DNA of 64,000 bases from an uncultured Eubacterium sp. (GTDB lineage Bacteria > Bacillota > Clostridia > Lachnospirales > Lachnospiraceae). This document shows, in pieces, positions 43,166-51,733 of the stretch. Both the position numbers and the translations under genes were made by a program. Location: positions 1 to 64,000 of the forward strand of contig CAJTZF010000012.1 in assembly GCA_910584245.1 (NCBI GenBank). Reading direction: 5' to 3'. The notes beneath the pieces are model-generated. The model made no database searches. It had not been told where the DNA came from and saw nothing but the letters and a program-made list of their open reading frames with translations. Positions within the stretch are counted from its first letter, which is position 1. Every line of letters starts with the position of its first letter.

Positions 43166-44242
43166 TTATTTTCTAATAGTGGTGCGAATGTAATCCATTA
43201 GCGTTTTATTTTCGATGGCACGCAGATAGTCATCTGCTTTTGGATTACATTTGTCCCAATCCCATTTTAGGATTGCATTATAGTGGTCATAATAATACGA
43301 TTTTAGTTCTTTGGACTGTTTCTCATAGGCATCTTTCCGTGTGGGATCATTTTCAATGATCGTCCATGTCTTTCCGTCATACAGGGCGATTTCTAAAGAC
43401 AGGTCCGCCACTTTCTTTACAATTTCAGTATTTTTTTCCTTGCTGAACGTATGGGCGATGTAGTTATACTGTGCGCCATGCTGTATAACGCTCTTCTCTT
43501 CCGGGTCGAATTTTGTTGTGATCCCGGCAGGCTTCCGTCCTGCGAAGACGTCGCTTAGCTGTGTGAGGGCGGTAGCTTCATCGCCGGAACCAGAAATATA
43601 AGTATTTGTGTAGGAACCATTATGTTGAACCAGATCATGCAAGTCGTAGTCGCCGGTTACGAACCATTTCGCATATTCATCTGGTGTGCGGCAGGTGTCG
43701 AGTATGCTCTGTACCCATTCAAATAGGCCGGTTTTCGCATTAAATTCCACATAGGCCCGCTTGTTTTTGTCGACTGATGTTTTAAACTTTCCCCCGAGAC
43801 GTGAGAAATGGGATTCACCGGCCTTTGACAGAAACAATCCGCGGATAATACGCACACATTCTGTTTTTTCTACGCCGTGCTCATTATATTTGAAAGTGAA
43901 ATCCTTTCGAAAGGGCACGAGGCCACATAAAGCATTTTTAATGTTTTGTCTGGCGTCTTTCTGGTCTGCCGGGTTGTACCACAGATCATATAAGAAATCA
44001 TATTCGGTATCCTTGATGCTTTTTTCCAAAATAGAGTGTGGTTTTGGAGCAGCTCCCATTTTGAGTTTCCGCAGAGTATCTACACCGGCGGGACGGACGC
44101 TGAAAAAGCAAAGATCTTTTACAGCCTTAAAGCCGGCCTCGATCCGGTCTGCGTGTTCCGGCAATAGGTACCGGTTCGTTACTTCGTTTCTTACAGGAAT
44201 CTTTTTTCCCTCTTTTGTGATGTAGTTTTCTTTGTAGTTCAT
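43166..44242 (-). CDS. Edema factor/ExoY-like nucleotidyl cyclase homologue
   Basis: A 358-residue protein without signal peptide. Compared by eye with Bacillus anthracis edema factor: LPEHADRIEAGFKAV..CFFSVRPAG matches IPEHFVMKIEQGMKNL..VFLFRPVN (Arg50); GAAPKP matches GAATKG; CGLVPFRKDF with His122-Gly follows as in GYIPFDQDL..KKHG; GDYDLHDL holds Asp198 and Asp200, the metal-binding pair; VIQHGAQYN has His255 and Asn260 as in VNHGTEQDN. This predicts the class II adenylyl/nucleotidyl cyclase fold, normally activated inside host cells. Product and activator are unknown. Start ATG 44242 fits GGAGG (an ATG at 44254 lies within the leader). Last gene of the 13-gene operon. Confidence 0.75.
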   Translation of the reverse strand: MNYKENYITKEGKKIPVRNEVTNRYLLPEHADRIEAGFKAVKDLCFFSVRPAGVDTLRKLKMGAAPKPHSILEKSIKDTEYDFLYDLWYNPADQKDARQNIKNALCGLVPFRKDFTFKYNEHGVEKTECVRIIRGLFLSKAGESHFSRLGGKFKTSVDKNKRAYVEFNAKTGLFEWVQSILDTCRTPDEYAKWFVTGDYDLHDLVQHNGSYTNTYISGSGDEATALTQLSDVFAGRKPAGITTKFDPEEKSVIQHGAQYNYIAHTFSKEKNTEIVKKVADLSLEIALYDGKTWTIIENDPTRKDAYEKQSKELKSYYYDHYNAILKWDWDKCNPKADDYLRAIENKTLMDYIRTTIRK

Positions 44243-44257
44243 TTTAACCTCCATTCT

Positions 44258-44276
44258 GGAGCGTATGTGACGCTCC
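44258..44276 (-). other. Intercistronic stem-loop ahead of the cyclase gene
   Basis: GGAGCGT and ACGCTCC pair around a 5-base loop, immediately upstream of the cyclase leader. No T-run; it may set the relative amount or stability of the cyclase message. Confidence 0.45.
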
Positions 44277-44307
44277 GGTGCGAATACATCTTGTTGATTA
44301 ATATATA

Positions 44308-46431
44308 TTAATTGTTAATAGTTACCCATAATTGGTTTTTGTTATTTTTATATTCATATTTGACGGCATCTGCGATACATGTCACGATAAAGATGCCCAG
44401 ACCGCCTTGTTTGCGCTTATATAAGGGTTTGTGGACGTCCGGGGCTTTTTGTTCCAGCGGATTGAAGGGAATGCCGTCATCTTCGATAAATATTTTTACA
44501 CAGTTTGAGTGTTCTGTGGGAGTCTGGATTCCCAGTGAAACCTTGCGGGCTCCGCTGTAATAGCAAATGTTTGAAAACAATTCATCAATGGCGAGAATGA
44601 CGGAGTCGGACGTGTACGGCGGGATATTGTGCTCTGTCATCACTGCGCGGGCGTTCTGTAATAACTCCGGCATGTATTTCATATCCGGCTCATAGAAGTA
44701 GACCGTATATCCAGCGCTGGCATAACGGATAGCCAGCATCGTTATATCATCAAATTGCTCGGCACAACCCTGATGTTCCGACACATCTGTCCAGACAGCC
44801 TCCAACAGTTTTTCCACGTCGGCTGTTTTGTACCGGTTTAATATATTTAGAAGACGATCCTCTCCATATAGCTGATGTTTGGGGTTATTTGCCTCTGTCA
44901 CACCATCTGTATAGAGGAAAATGGTATCACCGAAGGAGAGGTGGCAAGACTGCTGCTCGTATACGGCATCTTCTTTTCCCGCCAGCACGAATCCGGTCCG
45001 CTCCATTGCGAAGCGGTAATCTTGGCCGTGTTTTTGTAATAGCGGCGGGTTGTGCCCGGCATTTACATACTCGAGATTGCCGGTAGAGAGTGTGAGGATG
45101 CCGAGCCATGCGGTAACAAACATGCTATTTGGATTGTTCCGGCACAGCTCCTGGTTGACTTCTGTGAACACCTGTCCAGGTTGTTTTCCATTGCATACCT
45201 GATTGTGGATTAATGTCTTGGCGACCATCATAAAAAGTGACGCCGGCACGCCTTTACCCGAAACGTCCGCGATGAGAAAAGCGGCATGATCTTCATCCAC
45301 TAAGAAATAGTCGTAAAAATCACCTGCGACATATTTCGCCGGACACATTTTGGCGCTGATGCGAAATGGTTCACCTTGGGGAAATGCGTTGCGCGGGTCT
45401 GGCAGCATACCATTTTGGATATGTGCCGCCACATCAAGTTCGGTGTGGATCCGCTGTTTTTCTTTCGTGGCCGCGGTCAGCTCGGTGATATATTGCTCCA
45501 CATCCTCCATCATTTTGTGGAATCCCATCGCGAGAAATCCAAGCTCGCCGTGCAGCTGCCCCAGTTCTTCGCATTTGGCCGCCCATTGTTTGTTTTGCAT
45601 GTGCGGATGTAGATGTTCTTCGATGAAATCTTCATCTGCATATTTTCTGGCGATATGTGTGAGATCTGCTATTGGTTTCGCGATGTAAAGCTCCAAATAC
45701 CATAAAAAGACCATTGAAATCGTCCATAGGAGGAAAAAATCCAGTGTAACTTGTATGTAGATGCGGTTCCAGCGGCGCATGAGATCCACGTCGGAGGCCA
45801 TGACTTCCGTGTAGGAGACGATCCCCAGCAGCAGTGCGGATAACACACTAAGCAGTAAAAACAGCAGGACAAATTGAATATTCAGCGTGAGGGAGCCGTT
45901 CCGGCGGAATATGTTCACGCCGATAATGATTGGGATGCCGACAATCAGGGAAAAGGAAATGTTGTTGAAGCCAAGCAGCAATGTGCCGGTAGAAAAAAGC
46001 GTCCCCAGGCCGAGACATTGCATGATGACCCCCAGGCTAAATGCCATTACTGTACTGTCAATTACTATAATTGCGATGTATTGAAGAACAAAGCGTACAT
46101 TGCTCAGGCGGATGGAAGTCTCTTCCTTGTGCTTCCATTTCCACATCAGGTGCGGCAGAAGTCCATACAGAAATTGCGCGGCGAATCCCCAAGTGCAAAT
46201 GCCGATGGGATAGCCGGAGAGGATATCCGCAATCAGGTTGCCCACGGCACATCCAAGCGTCCCCGGAAGGCCATACAGCAGGCCAAACACCGGGGGAAAT
46301 GCCCCGGCCGGGCGGACCTCCGTGAGCCCGTTTAGCCGGAATAGCTGGCGGAATGGCATAGTAACGGCCAGAAACAGAATGGCAAGAATAACGATTTGCC
46401 GGATATAACGTTTGGTTATGCTTTTTTCCAC
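44308..46431 (-). CDS. Membrane PP2C phosphatase with anti-sigma (RsbW-like) kinase domain
   Basis: A 707-residue fusion. The N-terminal ~220 residues are five to six membrane helices containing GLTEVRPAGAFPPVFGLL and GCAVGNLIADILSG, like an ECF-transporter S component. A HAMP-like linker (about 240-300) follows, then a SpoIIE/RsbU PP2C phosphatase (about 330-545; VAGDFYDYF, LIADVSGKGVPASLFM, NAGHNPP, DGVTEA, DDITMLAI), and a C-terminal HATPase of the RsbW type (about 570-705; AIDELFSNICYYSG, EDDGIPFNP, GGLGIFIV). The likely target is the STAS protein encoded at 46914. Start GTG 46431 has AAAGGCGGG upstream. Confidence 0.88.
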   Translation of the reverse strand: MEKSITKRYIRQIVILAILFLAVTMPFRQLFRLNGLTEVRPAGAFPPVFGLLYGLPGTLGCAVGNLIADILSGYPIGICTWGFAAQFLYGLLPHLMWKWKHKEETSIRLSNVRFVLQYIAIIVIDSTVMAFSLGVIMQCLGLGTLFSTGTLLLGFNNISFSLIVGIPIIIGVNIFRRNGSLTLNIQFVLLFLLLSVLSALLLGIVSYTEVMASDVDLMRRWNRIYIQVTLDFFLLWTISMVFLWYLELYIAKPIADLTHIARKYADEDFIEEHLHPHMQNKQWAAKCEELGQLHGELGFLAMGFHKMMEDVEQYITELTAATKEKQRIHTELDVAAHIQNGMLPDPRNAFPQGEPFRISAKMCPAKYVAGDFYDYFLVDEDHAAFLIADVSGKGVPASLFMMVAKTLIHNQVCNGKQPGQVFTEVNQELCRNNPNSMFVTAWLGILTLSTGNLEYVNAGHNPPLLQKHGQDYRFAMERTGFVLAGKEDAVYEQQSCHLSFGDTIFLYTDGVTEANNPKHQLYGEDRLLNILNRYKTADVEKLLEAVWTDVSEHQGCAEQFDDITMLAIRYASAGYTVYFYEPDMKYMPELLQNARAVMTEHNIPPYTSDSVILAIDELFSNICYYSGARKVSLGIQTPTEHSNCVKIFIEDDGIPFNPLEQKAPDVHKPLYKRKQGGLGIFIVTCIADAVKYEYKNNKNQLWVTINN

Positions 46432-46435
46432 GACA

Positions 46436-46933
46436 TCAGCCCGCCTTTCCGTCCTCTGTGGCACTGTTATAGTAATAATCACAGATTATATTTTGCACAT
46501 GTACCAGTATACATTCCTGGTTCAATGCCGGGAGAACTTCATCCATAATGTGGCGCACCGCGGTTTCGTCGGCGCCGGTAAACTGGTATGCCAGTGTCGT
46601 CTCTTTGCAATACGTCGTCTCATTTTGCCGCCAGCCGCCGTTTAGCGTCTGGTATGTATAACCGTCCACATACTTTTCGCAAATTTCGTTAATCTGTTCC
46701 ACCGCCGCTTCTGTCGGAATTTTTTGTGTCTGGCTCTCCTTATCATCTAACCCGATATATAACACATATTCTTTCTGTGTTTCCCCGGTATCTATGCCAA
46801 GCTGCTCCGTAATTTGCTGGCATTGTACTACGCTGCCGGCGGAACAGGTGACCGCGGCGGCGTTGCAGCATAGGGTGACAAACAATAGAAGAAACCGTTT
46901 GCGTTTGCCGTTTTTATTCATTGCCGTTTCCAA
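46436..46933 (-). CDS. Exported DUF3574-like protein
   Basis: A 165-residue protein with a basic N-terminus and hydrophobic segment (KRKRFLLLFVTLCCNAAAVTCSAG), so exported. The rest resembles DUF3574: YVLYIGLDD, IPTEAAVEQINEICEKYVDGYTYQTLNGGWRQ and KETTLAYQF. That family has no established function. Start TTG 46933 has GGAGGGG six bases upstream and overlaps the end of the STAS gene by 20 bases; a downstream ATG at 46921 has a weaker site. Confidence 0.65.
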   Translation of the reverse strand: METAMNKNGKRKRFLLLFVTLCCNAAAVTCSAGSVVQCQQITEQLGIDTGETQKEYVLYIGLDDKESQTQKIPTEAAVEQINEICEKYVDGYTYQTLNGGWRQNETTYCKETTLAYQFTGADETAVRHIMDEVLPALNQECILVHVQNIICDYYYNSATEDGKAG

Positions 46934-47261
46934 CTCTTTCCCCTCCTTCCTTCCGTATGTCTAAAATATCTATAAATCCTGTCATCGTAAATACACTTAG
47001 AATAGAATGATTTACATGATAGAGCTGCATTTTGTTTCCATTTTCGTGTATCTTTTTCTGGGCGGATAGCAGTACGCGGAGTCCTGCGGATGTAACATAC
47101 GAAACATCAGAAAAGTCCAATGATAATATTTTTGGATTTTGTATAATAGCGGCTTCCATATAGGTGGCCAATTCATCGGATGTCGTCGTATCAATTTCAC
47201 CAGTGATGTTTATGATATAATTCCTTTTTTCTTCGTTTTCCCATTGTGCTTGAATTTTCAT
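46914..47261 (-). CDS. STAS-domain anti-sigma factor antagonist
   Basis: A 115-residue STAS protein with the pattern LSLDFSDVSYVTSAGLRVLLSAQK, which includes the phosphorylatable Ser. It is expected to be phosphorylated by the HATPase and dephosphorylated by the PP2C domain of the protein encoded at 44308. No sigma factor lies in the island, so the output partner is missing or elsewhere. ATG 47261 follows AAAGGAGGC. Confidence 0.88.
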   Translation of the reverse strand: MKIQAQWENEEKRNYIINITGEIDTTTSDELATYMEAAIIQNPKILSLDFSDVSYVTSAGLRVLLSAQKKIHENGNKMQLYHVNHSILSVFTMTGFIDILDIRKEGGERVGNGNE

Positions 47262-47274
47262 AGATGCCTCCTTT

Positions 47275-47544
47275 CTAAGTTTCCCAGCTTGGTTTTCTCT
47301 GGAATCCAATGTGGTAGGTTACCTTTTCCATAGACAGCAGGTGGCTGCCGATTTCGTAGCGGCCGGCCGTCACATCTTTTCCGATAATAATTCCTTTTGG
47401 ATATCCAGAGAGACATTGGTTCAGCAGATCTACCTGTGCCTGTTTCCCCGCTTCTGACAGGGGACGGTTCGGATCTGCGCTGCCGACGGGTACCAGCTTG
47501 ACATAGCGAATGTCATCGAGATTTATTTTTTTCTGGTAATGCAT
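47275..47544 (-). CDS. Unknown small protein (89 aa)
   Basis: Not recognised. Starts MHYQKKINLDDIRYVKLVPV after GGTGGAG, overlaps the DUF2589-type gene by 22 bases, and has no signal or membrane segment. Its position between DUF2589-type and STAS genes suggests a role with either. Confidence 0.6.
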   Translation of the reverse strand: MHYQKKINLDDIRYVKLVPVGSADPNRPLSEAGKQAQVDLLNQCLSGYPKGIIIGKDVTAGRYEIGSHLLSMEKVTYHIGFQRKPSWET

Positions 47545-48107
47545 GTTTTTTCTCCACCGCCTTTTGGTCGTTTTACTGGCGTCAGGCTTTCCGCCATCAT
47601 ATCCATCACCCGTGCAAGCGCTTCCGGGATTCCGTGGTCCGTCGCCCGGATATCGATATGGTATTTGGCGGAATAGTCGCTTTTCCGGGCATTTGTGTTG
47701 TAGGTGCTCACACTTCCGCTGATTGCGACCTTTGCCGGCCCAAATCCAAGGGAGCCATCGCCCTTGGCACATAGCTCCACGCTAGTATCAAGCGTCTCGC
47801 TCTGTTTTACTTCCATATCGAATAGCAGGTTTATTTCGTCAATATGAAGATTTGGCACTGGTACAATCGAAAGGAGCGGTACATTGATTCGCATTTCTTG
47901 TACGGTGTCTTCACCGGATTCGGAAATAGCGTGTTGTTCGTATAGGAATTCCGCATGGCGAGCATGATCCTGCTCATCCATCCCTACGTTTTTAATAAAT
48001 TGTGCGGTGGCGTCAGCCAGACGGACGCCGGCGTCTACTGCTGCCGCCAGCGGCGTACTGATTAACTGCTCCATATTCAGGCTGGCAAATGGTTCGGTAA
48101 TTGCCAT
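47523..48107 (-). CDS. DUF2589-type protein
   Basis: A 194-residue protein opening with the DUF2589 pattern (LNMEQLISTPLAAAVDAGVRLADATAQFIKNVGMD) followed by beta strands (VPLLSIVPVPNLHIDEINLLFDMEV) and ending after a KYHIDIRATDHGIPEALARVMDMM strand-helix. DUF2589 has no known function; it is cytosolic by sequence. The neighbouring 286-residue protein shares the layout, so the two may form a complex. Confidence 0.75.
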   Translation of the reverse strand: MAITEPFASLNMEQLISTPLAAAVDAGVRLADATAQFIKNVGMDEQDHARHAEFLYEQHAISESGEDTVQEMRINVPLLSIVPVPNLHIDEINLLFDMEVKQSETLDTSVELCAKGDGSLGFGPAKVAISGSVSTYNTNARKSDYSAKYHIDIRATDHGIPEALARVMDMMAESLTPVKRPKGGGEKTCITRKK

Positions 48108-48136
48108 ATAACATCCCCTCCTTTTGTCGGTATATG

Positions 48137-48997
48137 TTACTCATAATCGTGTTCCAATCCGTAGTGGATCTCTAAATCCATAATTTCGGTTTGGTATTTC
48201 ATAATACGGTTTGCGATATTGCCCTGCACCATTCGGTATTTGTCTGCGTCAAAGTCGTACACATTATCCTCGAAGGCGCGTTGGCTGATTTCACGCATTT
48301 TTTCCTGCTCTGTCATCATGTCGGAAACTTTTTTGTACAGCTGTTTTAGCTTTTGGATTTTCATGCGCAGGTGATTGCATTTCATCCAAACGGTTTTTTG
48401 TTCTTCTGTCCCCAGGTTTCCTTTTGCATTGATCGGGGTAGTATCCATCTTTTTTGCAACGGGATTGTTGCCGATCCGATCGGTCAGGCGCAGGAGACCT
48501 TCGGCGGCGGGTACGGACGCCAGTTTTAGCTGATACGAGATGCGGGGGAGAAAATCGCTGTCGCGCTGTTCGGGAGAACAAATCCGGGCCAAAATAGGAG
48601 AGGAGTTCTCTTTCTCGCTGCACGTGCGGATTTCCGCAGAAAAAGCGATTTCTGCCTGGTCTATATTCAGGTTTGACATCGGGAGCATGGACAGAATCGG
48701 AAGCTTCATCTGCAAAGTGTCCACGCTGTATTCGTCTTCTGTCTCGGGCCGGACCTGTTCATAGGCAATATTGAGGCTGTCCAGATGGACAACTTCGTCT
48801 GTGCCGCTCTGATGAAGCGTACCGGTATTTTTCAGCGCCTTTACGGTCTGTGCCTGTAGCTGGGAGTTTGCATTTGCGAGCGCCTGGAGCGGTGCATATA
48901 CTAATTCATTGAGCGGTAAAAATTCGTTATTTAGGTAGCTCTCCTGCTGCATGTGAGCCGTACTGGCGGAGTCCGTTTGTTCCTTTTTATGAAACAT
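48137..48997 (-). CDS. DUF2589-like protein with helical C-terminus
   Basis: A 286-residue protein. Residues ~25-180 repeat the DUF2589 layout (FLPLNELVYAPLQALANANSQLQAQTVKAL ... LPILSMLPMSNLNIDQAEIAFSAEI ... RISYQLKLA). The last ~90 residues are helical and charged (LRMKIQKLKQLYKKVSDMMTEQEKMREISQ), probably a coiled coil. No signal peptide. It is separated from the shorter homologue by 29 bases. Confidence 0.65.
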   Translation of the reverse strand: MFHKKEQTDSASTAHMQQESYLNNEFLPLNELVYAPLQALANANSQLQAQTVKALKNTGTLHQSGTDEVVHLDSLNIAYEQVRPETEDEYSVDTLQMKLPILSMLPMSNLNIDQAEIAFSAEIRTCSEKENSSPILARICSPEQRDSDFLPRISYQLKLASVPAAEGLLRLTDRIGNNPVAKKMDTTPINAKGNLGTEEQKTVWMKCNHLRMKIQKLKQLYKKVSDMMTEQEKMREISQRAFEDNVYDFDADKYRMVQGNIANRIMKYQTEIMDLEIHYGLEHDYE

Positions 48998-49029
48998 TTT
49001 ATATCACGCCTTTCGGTAAATTATAAGTT

Positions 49030-49473
49030 TCAGCCTTTTTTGAGAAATAATTGCTGTTCTGCTTTTCTTCTCCGTTTCAATCCTTCTAATACGCGTCCGC
49101 CCGCCTTGTTGTATAAAAGCATTTTAGAGGCGACCGTTTTAGCATTTCTGCCGTTTACGAGTGTATCCAGGCAACCGGGCCCCAGGTTATACGTAAAAGA
49201 CGTAAGAGCATCAAATTGATTTTGATTTAAAGAAAAGGAGATTTTCTTATTTGCAATACGCTGATTCACATAGCCGGCATACTGTTTCAAATCCTTTTTT
49301 AGCAAAGCCATCGCCTCTGTTTCCGAGGCCAGTGTATCCCCTTTCTTGACATTTCCGGTATGCCCGTAACCGATTGTCCATACTCCGGCCGGACATTTGT
49401 ACGCCTCTAAATAGCAGCCTTCAAATTTTGCGATGAGTGCGACGCCGGTATCGGATATCTTTTTTTGTTTCAT
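49030..49473 (-). CDS. GH24 lysozyme (phage endolysin type)
   Basis: A 147-residue muramidase with the T4-type motif FEGCYLEAYKCPAGVWTIGYGHT (catalytic Glu18) and the NQNQFDALTSFTYNLG block. It lacks a signal peptide, so it would need membrane permeabilisation or lysis to reach the wall. It follows the DMT-type gene by 24 bases. Confidence 0.9.
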   Translation of the reverse strand: MKQKKISDTGVALIAKFEGCYLEAYKCPAGVWTIGYGHTGNVKKGDTLASETEAMALLKKDLKQYAGYVNQRIANKKISFSLNQNQFDALTSFTYNLGPGCLDTLVNGRNAKTVASKMLLYNKAGGRVLEGLKRRRKAEQQLFLKKG

Positions 49474-49497
49474 TATGTTTCCCTTCTTTCATGTTTG

Positions 49498-51156
49498 TTA
49501 TATAAACAGGCCCGCCAAAAGCAGTGCGGAGGCCGTTGACAAGTACATAAACCAGTTGTTTTGATCCGGTTGCACATGGTTCGCGGTAATTGCCGTTGTT
49601 ATAATTGCCATAACTGCGAAATATGCCACACACAAAACCTGGCGTCCCCGTTTTGGTATCCATGCCTTCCGTTTTGGTTTTGGACAGCACGCGATACCGA
49701 TCTCATCGGAGGTGAGCAAAATTAGTAACGGCATGCCCAGCCCGTAGGAAAAACCGAGCTCATTCCAAAAGACATAGGTATATATATTTTCCATCCATGT
49801 TCCCCCGAGCATATAGAGGCCAAAGGAAAGAATCCAGGCCACCAGCATAGAGGTGACGGCATTGATCCAGCAGTACAGCGCTATATTTTTCCAGCTATGG
49901 ACGTTTGGTTTTTCTTCAGAAAAGAGGTGCCATAGCCGGTAGGGAAAATAGGCGGCCATAAAATTCCCCACCAGTCCCAGTACGGAATAGGGGGAAAAGG
50001 TACCGGCCAAATCGGCGAGTACGTTTCCAATGCCGCACGCAGCCGCCCCAACGGGGCCGAATAGTAGTCCGGCCACCGGCGGAATTGCATTTACCGGCCG
50101 TATCTCTGTCAAACCTTCTACCAGTACCATAACTTTAAAGGAGATGCCTAAAAGGAGCATGGCGCACAAAGTAATCATAAATTGTTTATGTTTGCTAATA
50201 ACCGTTACATTTGGCATTGTGCTTGTAAAATTTGTGCGCGGCCGCCTCCGTTTCCGAAGGCGCGGCAAGGCATTCGGGAGAGCGGGGAAGAAGGATAGGC
50301 CCGCAATTACCGCGCCTGCAGCAATCAGGGCTGCCCCGGCTGCCGACGGGACGGTAAGAGAATGATTTCCACCGTAGGCAGCAGGAAGCAGGAAAGCGAG
50401 CAACAGGGTTATGACCGGTTCGGTAGAAGCAATAATGGTAACGCTTATAGCGTCAGTGTATTTCTGCGAATACATGAGAATGATGTAAGCGTATGCTTTC
50501 GTAAAAAATGCCAGGATAAACAGATTCGACAGCATTTGTCTGGAATATTCAATGTTCAGCACTGTCCCGGGGTCCTCCAGAAACCAGAGCATATAACCGA
50601 CGGCGCACGATAGAATCATCTGGACCATACAGAGCAGTAATGGATCCTCTTCTTTGGCAAAACGGTCCACAGCTATTGTATATACGGCGGAACAAATACA
50701 GCCACCCAGCATATAAAGGGAACCGGTGGAATAGAACCCGCTTAAGTCCAGTCCGGAAGAAACCGCTAATCCGGCCATGATAATAATGGCCCCCGCTACG
50801 TGGTTCCGTGTTGGCCTTTTATGAAAAAATAGAAGCAGTACCGGCACAAGAATAATGGACAGTGCGGACAGGAAGCTTGCATTAGCGGAGGACAGACGCA
50901 CAATGCCGAGCTTTTCGGCCAGCAGGTTCATGCTGAGTAATACAGAGAGAAACGTTCCTTTAATCCACGTGCTTTTGCGAAGATGCCGCAATTTTTTGAA
51001 GAAGATCAAAACCATTACAACGGCGGCAATTCCCGTTGTCAATGCCAGATAGGCGTAGGAGGACAGGTTCTCCGGCAGGTTTTTGATAAATATGTAGGAA
51101 GCGGCCCAGCATAACGTAATGGAAAAAAGTAAAATATTATTTTCGCTTTTTGTCAT
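49498..51156 (-). CDS. EamA/DMT transporter fused to S-component-like membrane domain
   Basis: A 552-residue membrane protein. The first ~300 residues are an EamA (drug/metabolite transporter) domain of about ten helices (FIKNLPENLSSYAYLALTTG, LSALSIILVPVLLLFF, ASTEPVITLLLAF). After a basic linker, residues ~320-550 are a second membrane domain with GLTEIRPVNAIPPVAGLLFGPVGAAACGIGNVLADL. This is homologous to the N-terminus of the phosphatase encoded at 44308. Substrate unknown. Start ATG 51156 has GGATGAGG. Confidence 0.8.
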   Translation of the reverse strand: MTKSENNILLFSITLCWAASYIFIKNLPENLSSYAYLALTTGIAAVVMVLIFFKKLRHLRKSTWIKGTFLSVLLSMNLLAEKLGIVRLSSANASFLSALSIILVPVLLLFFHKRPTRNHVAGAIIIMAGLAVSSGLDLSGFYSTGSLYMLGGCICSAVYTIAVDRFAKEEDPLLLCMVQMILSCAVGYMLWFLEDPGTVLNIEYSRQMLSNLFILAFFTKAYAYIILMYSQKYTDAISVTIIASTEPVITLLLAFLLPAAYGGNHSLTVPSAAGAALIAAGAVIAGLSFFPALPNALPRLRKRRRPRTNFTSTMPNVTVISKHKQFMITLCAMLLLGISFKVMVLVEGLTEIRPVNAIPPVAGLLFGPVGAAACGIGNVLADLAGTFSPYSVLGLVGNFMAAYFPYRLWHLFSEEKPNVHSWKNIALYCWINAVTSMLVAWILSFGLYMLGGTWMENIYTYVFWNELGFSYGLGMPLLILLTSDEIGIACCPKPKRKAWIPKRGRQVLCVAYFAVMAIITTAITANHVQPDQNNWFMYLSTASALLLAGLFI

Positions 51157-51160
51157 GGCC

Positions 51161-51688
51161 TCATCCTTGTTTTTTCTGGCTTGCGTTGCCATTTGAAAGT
51201 ACGACTGCGGTGTGGTGAAGCTCGCGAAGAAGTATATCTCCCCGTTTTAAGTATTTATCATTTTTTAAGTACTTTGTATCGGTCAGCACCGTGAATTTTC
51301 CGGTTCCTTTTAGTACTTTTGCGGCCGTACCTGTGAAAATGTCTGGAATTGGTATGCCGGCTGCGCATACGCACACTCTCACCAGTGCGGAACAGTCCGT
51401 TTCGCAGGGTTTAGTGATGCTGGAAATATCCCATTTCTTAGCCTTGGCTTCCCGATAGAGCGTATTCCGCTCATTCATGTCGTAGCCGATTTTGTCGTTG
51501 GCGCAAGCGGCCTCCATCGCGCGGGCGATCTGTTCTGCCACGTTTGCACTTTTGGGCCGGATTACTTTATTCCAGCCTTTGTCGTACCAGTCGCGGGTGC
51601 ACACCTCTTTGCCCGTTTGATCCCCGGCTTTTCCGCCCTTGCCCTGGTTTCGCTCGTCAATAGATGCATGTCCAATTTTTACACTCAT
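51161..51688 (-). CDS. NlpC/P60-like endolysin, phage type
   Basis: A 175-residue protein beginning with the pattern KIGHASIDERNQGKGGKAGDQTGKEV, common to clostridial phage endolysins. Catalytic residues are Cys99 (ETDCSALV) and His159 (LHHTAVVL). No signal peptide. It lies between the C11 protease gene and the EamA gene. Together with the GH24 lysozyme it gives two cytosolic lysins in one operon. Confidence 0.82.
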   Translation of the reverse strand: MSVKIGHASIDERNQGKGGKAGDQTGKEVCTRDWYDKGWNKVIRPKSANVAEQIARAMEAACANDKIGYDMNERNTLYREAKAKKWDISSITKPCETDCSALVRVCVCAAGIPIPDIFTGTAAKVLKGTGKFTVLTDTKYLKNDKYLKRGDILLRELHHTAVVLSNGNASQKKQG

Positions 51689-51733
51689 ATAAATACCTCC
51701 TTGTGGGGTGCGCGCTTCTCAGCCGCACCTTTT

